This document shows positions 56,090 to 64,000 of a DNA stretch of 64,000 nucleotides, in pieces. Origin of the DNA: Plasmodiophora brassicae (lineage: Eukaryota; Endomyxa: Phytomyxea; Phytomyxea; Plasmodiophorida); contig CP145428.1 in NCBI GenBank assembly GCA_036867785.1, forward strand, positions 496,001 through 560,000, read 5' to 3'. The translations under genes and the position numbers were made by a program. Position 1 is the stretch's first letter; every line of letters starts with the position of its first letter. The notes below the pieces were generated by a model. It had not been told where the DNA came from. It made no database searches and was given only the letters and a program-made list of their open reading frames with translations.

Positions 56090-56725
56090 GTTATAGGTGC
56101 TGGGCCGACAACGATGATGGATGGAAACCTTGGCATATCTGATTTCTTCTTTGAGCAGGATGAGGTGCCTCATCAGGCGGTCGTCCAAGTCGGAGATGCA
56201 TATCTCCAGCAGGTTGGCCTTGTCGACCACGTCTGGGGTCATGCCCACGTCGCTGGACGTGACGAAGGCCATTACGTATCCTGGGTGAAGCAGGCACATG
56301 GCGGCTGGGCCTGTTGCGTCACAAGACGGGTGAAGCGGTATTCCGACGCACACGTGGCCAGCTTGCCCAGCAAGGGTTTGTCTACCGAATGCTGTTCTAC
56401 AGATGTATCGCGGTGGGAAGGCAATCAACCTTGCGCATCGGCGAGTTCATCTGCTGGGCCATGTTGTAGAAAGCGAAAGGTGGAACATATCCGCAAAAGA
56501 CGTTGTATTTGTATTCGTTGTTGAGAAGCTGTACCTCACGCCTTCTTGCCAGGCCGGCACATTGAAGTACAACTGAGGGACAATAGGCTCGGCTCGCTCT
56601 GACAAGGACTGAACCGCGTTTGCTGGGAGTCGGGCGCAATCACCTGTCTCACGTGCGTGCTGCGACACGCCTGCATCGCTCGTATGGTCTGATCTGCCAT
56701 GGTACGTTGACACGCACGCAAGGAC
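56090..56725 (-). CDS. Possible small multi-exon gene, unknown
   Basis: Three protein-like blocks occur in order on the minus strand. They are IVPQLYFNVPAWQEGVRY (about 56590-56535), LLNNEYKYNVFCGYVPPFAF with YNMAQQMNSPMRK (about 56525-56425), and CLLHPGYVMAFVTSSDVGMT with KANLLEICISDLDDRLMRHL (about 56310-56165). Short introns could join them, but I could not settle the junctions. No family is recognised. Start and end are approximate. Confidence 0.3.
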
Positions 56726-57159
56726 GACGTCGGCGCTGTCGAGCGCCGCCCATTTCAGCGCGCGTTGCCGTTCGGCGCCGCCTGATCACGCCAGGACGAC
56801 CTGCAGGGCTCGAACGCGTTAACAACACCTTGTAACCTGCTGCAAACGACTCAAGACGACGATCGACCAGATGATCAGGACAGCTACAGCGGCATCGGGC
56901 AATGTCCCTACCTGGTGTGTGTTATATGCGATAGCGCCGCCCGACATACCGTTTCCGTTCGGCAACGGACGGCGCAGGCCTTACCTACGCAGCGATGGGC
57001 GATGTCCTTGGCCCGCCCGACGTCGAACCTTCACTGAAGTCCGCGTCCAATTTTTGGCATGGCGGATTCGAGGCCTATTGCGGGACAACGTCCTGCCGCA
57101 GTTTCTCCCGAGAGAGGCACTGCAGCACCACGACCGAAGGCGGCGGCAGCCATTGCAAA

Positions 57160-60090
57160 ATGTCCACCATGAAGGTCGCGTGTGTTCTAGCCGTCGTCGC
57201 CGTTGCTGTCGTCTGTGCCGGCCAGTTGAAGCTTTCCCCGCGATCACTGGGTTTGGTTGATGCGCCCTTCGATTCGTCTGTTCAGCATCTACTGGCCGAC
57301 CAGCAGGCGGCCCGAAAAGCGAAGCACTGGAAGAAGGGCCTCGCTCCAGCGGTGAACTACGCCGTTCGCCTTTGCGCCCTTCAACACATGTATCCTGACT
57401 TGCCAGACACCGCCAAGCCCATCATCGGCATAGATCTTCCTCTTGCTGACTCCTGCCAAGCTGCAATCGCCGAGCTATTCTACAAGTACGGCGGCAAAGC
57501 TCAATCCGCGTTCTGCGACGACGCGTGGGAGCACATCGAAGAGCACCTCATGACTGTTGCGTGCTGGGAGCCTCTAGGCGGCACCGGAGCCGCCCTGATG
57601 GACGCCTACATGCAGCACTGTCCTTCATTCCGTCCCGGGAATGCTCTAGTGGAGCTTCTTACCTTGGACGGTAACGATGATGTATTGCATCGGCGTTCCG
57701 TATTGCTTTCCAGTAAGTTGCAATTCGTTGAGGAACAATTGCGATCCAACAAACATGTCGCCGCCGGGAACGTCTTCTTGGCTTACAATACGCTGTTCAA
57801 TGGCGACGGTTCAATCGGCCAGTTGCATTCCTATCTGAAAGCGGCCAGCTCGGATAAGGTGGGCTGGACAGAGGGCGTCCAGAACATTGCCTGCAAGGCC
57901 GCGCGAATGGCTGTCAAATATCTTCTGTCGAAGAACGAATGGCACTGTGAACTGCTCATTGATTTCTACCTGGAGAAATGCAAATACGTCGACGACGTCG
58001 CGTCCATCATCATCGACGATTTTAGGCAGGACTACCAGTCAGCGCTAGAGAAGCTGCGGGGGTTGCCTACGGAGCGTTATGCCGAGCTGAACGACTACGA
58101 CTTGACCTTCGTTCACTTGCTCTACAAGCGGGCCATGCAATCCGTACTATTGCAGCCAAGTTTGTCACGTGAGCTCTTCGGAGCGTTGATTCAGGAGGCG
58201 TTGCGTCGCTTATCGCATGATCATGCTCTTGTAATCCCGTACGTGACAGCCGTGATCTTCCTCGCGCCGACCGTTCTGCGCGATCCCCATCTCAGCGGGC
58301 ACCTTCACAATTTCCTGACTGACGACGACCGCCAGGTCATTCGGCAGGCCGTTGGCGATTATCAACAGTTTGTGCACGACAATGCCCCAGCATGGACGTT
58401 GTACGAGACTGAAAACCCCGATGAAGACGCTGCAGTGCTAGCCGCCATCACCGGATTGCTAACTGTTAACGGTACTGCCGTCGAAGAGAGCCCCTTCTTT
58501 ACACCGTTGCTCAGCGACGGCAGGACCTTGCTGTTCAAGGCGCTGCTGTATATCGATATCGACATGCTGCTCAGCGGAGCCGACTTTTCTCGGCTGTTGA
58601 TCCTGCGGGCACCGTTCACATTCGCTGACAATCTGCTCCCGCTGTCGATTTCCTTATCAACGTTGGACGATCTTCGCACGTACACATCTTGGGAAGTGAA
58701 TGGTTCAATGGTAACGTCGACATCTCAACTCACCCGTCCGCTGCTGGATGCGGTCGCTAGTCTGGCCGTTATTGCTGATGCAATTGGGGGTGGCCCTTCG
58801 TGGTTTGTACCAGATGCTGGTGAGCGCATGTCGAGTGTGGGCGCAGACGCAAAGAAGGCGATTAAGCGGGCACGCGACGACTTGAGCAAGCTCTTCAACA
58901 GCCACAAGTCGGATCCGCGCGTTGGCGTCATTTTCGTGGCGGCCAAGTACATCATCTCTGGAGCGCCTGACCGGAACCTCGTTGCCCAACTGGCCAAACA
59001 GATACCCACGTCCTACACCATGATGCATCGCCTGCTGGAGTTCATGGCGCTGAACCCGAATAAGGTCCTTTCTCGAGATCTGGAACACCTTCACCCCATG
59101 TTCGCGTTCGAACGCGAATTCTACCGACAGGGTACAGGTTCCGGCAAGCTCACGGCACACGTATCTCGTAAGGGCGTCTTTGACGCGTACGTATTGATGA
59201 AGACGATGCGATTCCACCCGACGACCATGCGAACGTTCGTGGACATGTTCACGAGCGCTAACGTCGACAGCAACGTGGCGCTGATGGATGTGGCGTTCGA
59301 GACGATGCTCGATATTCGCCTGACCTTGGACACGTGCCTGAACGCATCATCTGCTCCTTCCCCCATGTCAGGCGCCTTGACGTCAATTGGGTTCGTACGT
59401 CTTCACTTCTCCTATGTGCCTCAGTGCACGAGAGAGGTCTTGGACGTCTGGGAAACCGCGTTCCGCCACCCGCTCTTGAACGGCTCCGCCCTGCTCGACG
59501 AACTTCGCCTCGTTCGGGCACAATTATTCGAACCGATTCCGAAGCCAGTAGAAGCCCGCAGCGATGGACCGGGTGTGCCATCGTCCGCTGCTTGGAACGT
59601 CAAACGGGTGCCCGATGTGCCGCACGACGTCAGTACAGCGGATATCAGCGAGGGCACGCCCCAGCAGCACCGTCTGCCGAAGCGCCGGGCGCCGGCGCCC
59701 ATCGTGACATCCGAACCTCCCGAAGCCGCTCCATCGCGTAAAGCACCGATCCCACTGCGAGTTCTTGTTCACGTTGCCAAGTTGGATGATGCCGACCTGA
59801 TCGGTTTTGCGACGACGACGCCCGGGTTGCGGTCGTTGGACGGGGTCCTCTCTATGGACGTGAAGAAGTTGTCGGGATTCAAATACCGGTCGTCTATCTA
59901 TCGCATCCGGACGGGGCACACGCGCGTCTTTTACAGTTTCAGCCGAGACGCGGCCGCTCCTGAGTTGCGCCTGCTGGACCTGACCGCTCGTAACGACAAC
60001 ATGTACACCGGTGCGCACCTGAAACGCCTTCATGCGATTGCCGATGCCTGTGCCTCCAACTTTGTCGCCATCGATCCCGTTGTTGCGTGA
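57160..60090 (+). CDS. Large secreted protein with a C-terminal RelE/ParE-like domain
   Basis: An intronless frame of 976 aa. The start at 57160 is chosen because MSTMKVACVLAVVAVAVVCA forms a clear signal peptide with cleavage expected after CAG; an in-frame upstream ATG at 56995 would bury it. Residues 25-780 are mostly helical and contain scattered Cys, with no family recognised. A Pro-rich linker follows (about 800-860). The C-terminal 110 residues read VKKLSGFKYRSSIYRIRTGH, TRVFYSF, LRLLDLTARNDNMY and HLKRL. This is the KLKG-YRxRxGxxRVxYxxx...vlxxxxRxxxY pattern of the RelE/ParE toxin fold (ribosome-dependent RNases or gyrase inhibitors in bacteria). Catalysis is not shown. Secretion suggests an extracellular or host-directed role, by inference. 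Confidence 0.75.
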   Translation: MSTMKVACVLAVVAVAVVCAGQLKLSPRSLGLVDAPFDSSVQHLLADQQAARKAKHWKKGLAPAVNYAVRLCALQHMYPDLPDTAKPIIGIDLPLADSCQAAIAELFYKYGGKAQSAFCDDAWEHIEEHLMTVACWEPLGGTGAALMDAYMQHCPSFRPGNALVELLTLDGNDDVLHRRSVLLSSKLQFVEEQLRSNKHVAAGNVFLAYNTLFNGDGSIGQLHSYLKAASSDKVGWTEGVQNIACKAARMAVKYLLSKNEWHCELLIDFYLEKCKYVDDVASIIIDDFRQDYQSALEKLRGLPTERYAELNDYDLTFVHLLYKRAMQSVLLQPSLSRELFGALIQEALRRLSHDHALVIPYVTAVIFLAPTVLRDPHLSGHLHNFLTDDDRQVIRQAVGDYQQFVHDNAPAWTLYETENPDEDAAVLAAITGLLTVNGTAVEESPFFTPLLSDGRTLLFKALLYIDIDMLLSGADFSRLLILRAPFTFADNLLPLSISLSTLDDLRTYTSWEVNGSMVTSTSQLTRPLLDAVASLAVIADAIGGGPSWFVPDAGERMSSVGADAKKAIKRARDDLSKLFNSHKSDPRVGVIFVAAKYIISGAPDRNLVAQLAKQIPTSYTMMHRLLEFMALNPNKVLSRDLEHLHPMFAFEREFYRQGTGSGKLTAHVSRKGVFDAYVLMKTMRFHPTTMRTFVDMFTSANVDSNVALMDVAFETMLDIRLTLDTCLNASSAPSPMSGALTSIGFVRLHFSYVPQCTREVLDVWETAFRHPLLNGSALLDELRLVRAQLFEPIPKPVEARSDGPGVPSSAAWNVKRVPDVPHDVSTADISEGTPQQHRLPKRRAPAPIVTSEPPEAAPSRKAPIPLRVLVHVAKLDDADLIGFATTTPGLRSLDGVLSMDVKKLSGFKYRSSIYRIRTGHTRVFYSFSRDAAAPELRLLDLTARNDNMYTGAHLKRLHAIADACASNFVAIDPVVA

Positions 60091-60109
60091 CGAACTCGTC
60101 AACAATACA

Positions 60110-60440
60110 TTCTCCATCATCGTTGTCGGTCTCTTCACACGTTATAGAACTGCTGCACTTACGGAGGAAGAAGCGAGGAAGAACTCGTTCGTACGGTTTA
60201 TCGTTGACCAGTAGCTGGTACCATCGGCCCACCACAATCAGACTCATGGAGTCCGCCTCCTGGGCCAACCGAAGGGGCCAGGACAGATCAAACTTGACTA
60301 AATGACGAATGTCGCCCATGTAGAGGCCAGCTCCTTCGAAATCGACAACAAACTTCGAATTGGATGTTCTGTACGATGCGTCGGCGTCCTGCGTCCGGAA
60401 CATGCTGTTACCTAAGAGCATCCATTCAGATAATGAAGGC
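60110..60440 (-). CDS. Protein-like segment beside the Copia element, unknown
   Basis: The minus strand reads MFRTQDADASYRTSNSKFVV, DFEGAGLYMGDIRHLVKFDL and LRLAQEADSMSLIVVGRWYQ in one frame. The segment looks like ordinary coding sequence rather than Copia pol. It may be the 3' part of a host gene cut by the element, or lie in the 3' LTR/UTR region. No family is recognised. Confidence 0.3.
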
Positions 60441-60514
60441 ACAGAGGGGTAGTGGACGTGTCTGACTGTTATCAGAGGCCGCATCCTACCAGGTGCCAGG
60501 GCTTGAGGGTGCGT

Positions 60515-63500
60515 GTCTTGACTCCCCTCCTCGACCGGACATGGTCGTCTGACGCAGCCGATTCTTTCTCGGAGCTCCTCGAACTTGATCTTTCTCAGGG
60601 CTTTGGTGAAGATGTCCGCGAGGTTATCACTGGAGCGCAAATACGAGATTCGCAATTGGCCGTCAGCCACTTGGTCCCGGACGTAATGGTGTCGGATGTC
60701 GATGTGTTTCATCTTACTGTGGTTCACAGCGTTGTTGGCGAAGGCAATAGCACCTTGGTTGTCAACGAAGAGGTCCGTCGGATGGGTTTGTGGAAAACCA
60801 ATTTCGCCGAGGACAGACCGTAGCCAGACTGTCTCAGCCGCTGCTTGGGAGGATGCCACCGTTTCCGCTTCACAGGACGACAGGGCCGTCGAACGTTGCT
60901 TTTGTGTCTTATACGAGATTGGGCAGCCGTTCAGGAAGACAATGTAGCCGCTGGTGGAATGTCGAGTGTCAAGGTCTCCAGCCCAGACGTCAGAGTCGGA
61001 GTACGCCTGGAGGACAGGGTCGGTTTGATTTGGTGTACGAGTCCGATACAGGAGCGGAGGGACCCCAGATCAGACATGTCGAAGCGGGTCGACAAGGCCG
61101 CTTTAAGATTGAGAACGAGGTCCGGATGGCCGACAATTGGGATGTCGTCAACGTAAAGGCCAATGATGACGTAGTGACCGGCCTCGGAGCGGCGGTAATA
61201 AAGACACGAGATGGAGGTAACCCGGGTGAACCTCTGGTCCTTGACTAGGAAGTTGTCGATGAGAGCGTGCCAGGCGTGCGGGGCTTGTTTGAGGCCGTAT
61301 AGCGAGCGTAGTAGTTTAACCACCTTGGTACGGGCGTTGAGGCCTTGTGGAGTGGCCATGTAGATATCTTCGGTCAGGTGTGCGTTGAGGAAAACACCGA
61401 CAACATCCATGTGGTCAGCGACGACCTCGGTGGTGTTAACGGATAGTGAAACCAAGAGTCGCATGATGTCCATGCGCATGACAGGCGCGGACGTTTCTGT
61501 GAAGTCGATTCCATAGCGTTGACGGTTGCCGTTGATGACTAGACGGGCCTTGTATCGGATAGCAGTGCCGTCTGAGAGTGTGCGTGCCACCCAGTCGGGG
61601 TTGGCCGAAAGTTGATTTGCATGAAGGGGCTTCAGGGCAAAGCATCAGTGGCAACGGATAGCGCGGCGGCCTGGAGGTAGTTGGGGCACTTCCTGCCATG
61701 TCTCATGCTTGAGGAGGTTGTTCAGTTCGGCTTCAACTGCACATTTCCATTACTCGGCATCAGGGCTCGCGAGGGCTTTCTCGTACGTAGCGGGTTCTCG
61801 CAAACAGCCAGATTCGCATGAGAGCTGAATGGAATTGATCCAGCCGTGGTGGACGGGGTCACCATAGTGAGTTACTGGCTTCCGGAGACGACGAGATGAG
61901 CGTCGAGGGCCGTGCGAGGTGCTGTCAGAGAGGGCATCGTCGTCGTCGGGTACAGTATTGCAGTCAGGGATGTCAGTAGCCGCGTCAGTCTGGCTGTCGT
62001 CGACGCCGTCATTGTCACTATCAAGGGGGCACAGGTCGGGGACATCAATCGGCTCCGAAGTTTCGCTGTGGAGTTCAGGTGTTGTGTCGAGGAAAGTACC
62101 TTTGTGTGGAGTTTCAGGGTCGTAGTTGGGGTCGGTGAAATCGTCCGTCGTCGTAGGTTCAGCGAGCGCATCGGCAGCCGTCCGGTTGCCGAAGCCGTCT
62201 TCATTGAACTGGACACTGCGGTACACCTTCGTCACGTCAAGGTCAGGGTGGTAGAGAAGATAGCCTTTCTGGTGGGCAGCGTAACCGATGAAAATGCCTT
62301 TGCGAGCACGCGGGGAGAGCTTGTTACGAAGTTGACTGGGAATGAAGCCAAAGGTGTCACAGCCAAAGGTACGGAGGTAACGGATGTCAGGGCGGGAGCG
62401 ACGTAGTTGTTCGTGTGGAGTTGTAGTGGGGTCCACAGGGCTCGGGCAGACATTGTGTACGTGATTCGCCGTAAGGATAGCAGGTCCCCAGAACGTTTGA
62501 GGGAGGCGGGCGTGGACGAGCATAGCACGGGCCGCGTCCATCAGTGTAAGGTGGCCACGTTCAGCGACAGAGTTCTGGCGTGATGAGTAGGCGACAATGG
62601 ACTGCCATTCAATGCCCTCGGCTGAGAGAAAGGCTTGGAAGTCGGTGGACAGGAACTCGCCCGCATTGTCCGCATAGACATTAATCAGTTTGCCAGTTTG
62701 GCGTTCAATGAGGGTTTTGAGCGTGCGGAACCGGTCAAACGCTTCGTGTTGGTGGTGGAGGAGGAACGTGAACTTGAATCGGGAGGCGTGGTCAGTGAAT
62801 GTGATGAAGTATCGTTCACCGTCGAGCGATGGTGCGGGTAGTGGTGCACACTCGTCGAAATCAATGCGTTCGAGGATTTCCCAGGTCTTCGGCTTAGCGG
62901 TTCGGGCGTAGGGTTGCTCGCGCGCCTTGGCTATGGCACAGTCATCGCAGAACGGCGGGATGATGGTGGGATCCGTGGCAGCGAGACCATGGGTCAGGCA
63001 GTGATTGACCATACGCCGCACGTCGCGGAAGTTCTTATGGCCGAGGCGGTGGTGCCAACGCGTCAGGGTTGTAGTTCGTCGCCAGTCACCCGGGAGTGGT
63101 ACCGCATAGGGGAAGCACCGGCGAGGAACGCGTTTGAGTTTGCAGGACGTTACTTTCGCGAGGCGCGCACGAGCAGATTGTACAGGGTGCCCCAGTGACG
63201 ACACAGAGGACTCAGTACGTGGTAGGCCAGCGGTCGCGGCCGCTGGAGGATGGCTGGCGTCTGAGGGGATGGTTGGAGTCAAGAGGAGGGAACCACAATA
63301 TGGAGTGGACTGTGCGGCGGAGGACTTGGGCGTGTTCGGGCTGGGCAGGTCAGGGCCGCGTTGGCAGGTGGCCGGACACCGAGTGAATTGAATGGAGGAT
63401 GTTCGCCAGTCGATCGTCGGGTAGTGGTCGCGAAGCCATGGGAGGCCCAGGATGAGGGCTGCATGTGGTGACAATATGACATTGAGGCAGATCGACGCCA

Positions 63501-64000
63501 GATGGTCGTAAACGGACAGTGTTATAGGGACCGTCTCAAGACAGACAGGGGAAAGCTGGTGCCCACCTACCACGTGTAGAGAGACCGGGGTCGGTTTAGG
63601 GACAACTGGAATGCCCAGTGCTGTGGCGGTGTCATGGTCGATGAAGTTGTGGCTAGCTCCACTGTCGACTGGTGCAGAGAGTTGAATGATGGAGCCTGTC
63701 GCGGGATGGATGGCAACTGGAATGACAGAGAGGGGTGGGCAGTGGGAGGGAAAGAGACTAGCGGCGTACATGGAGTGGTCGGAGTTTTGCAAAGTTGCAG
63801 GTGTATTGGGGGAAGGCACAGGGACCGACTTATTCACCCGTGCCGTGCCCCATTTCCCGGCTGGGCGAGCGCAGGTGGTGGACGCGGTGGTCGGGTGGGG
63901 CAATCGGCGATGGGTGAATAAGTCGGTCCCTGTGCCTTCCCCCAATACACCTGCAACTTTGCAAAACTCCAACCACTCCATGTACGCCGCTAGTCTATTA
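60515..64000 (-). mobile_element. Ty1/Copia element with a Gypsy-style protease, runs off the window
   Basis: Minus strand, in order from the window edge: an aspartic protease (VDSGASHNFIDHDTATALGI, then LILGLPWLRDHYPTIDW) at 63690-63410, and GAG-pre-integrase (RWHHRLGHKNFRDVRRM) near 63060. The integrase core (YADNAGEFLSTDFQAFL; SVAERGHLTLMDAARAML) lies at 62900-62500. Copia reverse transcriptase (VVGVFLNAHLTEDIYMA; SLYGLKQAPHAWH) is at 61590-60940, and RNase H (DLFVDNQGAIAFANNAVN; NLADIFTKAL) at 60860-60590. A purine-rich tract near 60517-60532 may be the polypurine tract. A 743-codon frame covers protease to integrase. It is broken but fairly young-looking, with about two interruptions. 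The order is Copia, yet the protease resembles RVP_2 of Gypsy elements. Confidence 0.88.
63756..63995. repeat. 84-bp inverted repeat with a 72-nt loop
   Basis: 63756-63839 and 63912-63995 are reverse complements with one visible mismatch. The arms contain GGAGTTTTGCAAAGTTGCAG and its complement. It lies at the upstream end of the Copia element's open frame. Confidence 0.93.

Noticed and set aside
55936-56142. p24/emp24-like GOLD domain frame
   Set aside because: Only vague resemblance (EEGQLMLVRQDPLEIL), no signal peptide, coiled coil or transmembrane end in a joined frame.

Overview
The window is nuclear DNA of a GC-rich eukaryote, most likely a protist. Genes are compact and mostly 100-800 bp apart. 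They are split by very short GT-AG introns, about 45-83 nt and usually 52-68. The gene set (AP-4 epsilon adaptin, a myristoylated G-alpha, a giant DUF3638/DUF3645-like protein, CYP7/8-like P450s, a ZupT-like ZIP transporter) is eukaryotic but fits neither yeasts nor animals well. A phytomyxean or other rhizarian is my guess; nothing here proves it.

Layout. 1-3,486 (minus): three tandem copies of a small family that looks like mitochondrial F1-ATPase assembly factor ATP11, preceded by a gene with a glycogen-binding-like segment. 3,540-4,870: two Copia fossils joined tail to tail. 5,299-11,268: two tandem P450 genes with a kinase relic and a ZIP transporter between them. 11,650-15,537: AP-4 epsilon, resolved into 11 exons. 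15,670-17,842 (minus): G-alpha (6 exons) and a small PARP-type zinc-finger protein. 18,725-21,109 (minus): a possible membrane protein and a membrane-anchored SET-domain methyltransferase.

21,340-31,300 is transposon-rich. It holds a Harbinger/PIF element, a Tc1/mariner element whose transposase has two introns and lies 2 bp from a convergent unknown gene, a SINE-like repeat and a Ty3/Gypsy chromovirus fossil. 31,440-34,450 holds a condensed pseudogene of the 1.6-3.5 kb gene and a kinase gene with frame breaks. 34,946-35,719 is a short-chain dehydrogenase. 36,079-37,058 carries a second SINE-like copy and a Copia gag fossil.

37,526-52,245 is one very large gene: LamG-like domain, DUF3638/DUF3645-type ATPase core, Glu-Gln tract, EF-hands, a second LamG-like domain and two RanBP2/NZF zinc fingers. 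52,246-57,000 is gene-poor and contains a 0.5-kb-armed inverted repeat bordered by a recurring motif with an RNA polymerase III box-A consensus. 57,160-60,090 is an intronless secreted protein ending in a RelE/ParE-like domain. From about 60,520 to the window end lies a Copia element with a Gypsy-style protease.

Two themes recur: duplicated host-gene pieces scattered nearby (kinase, 1.6-3.5 kb gene), and foldback inverted duplications of 20-530 bp arms at five places. Translations and splice sites were read by eye; no database search was possible.
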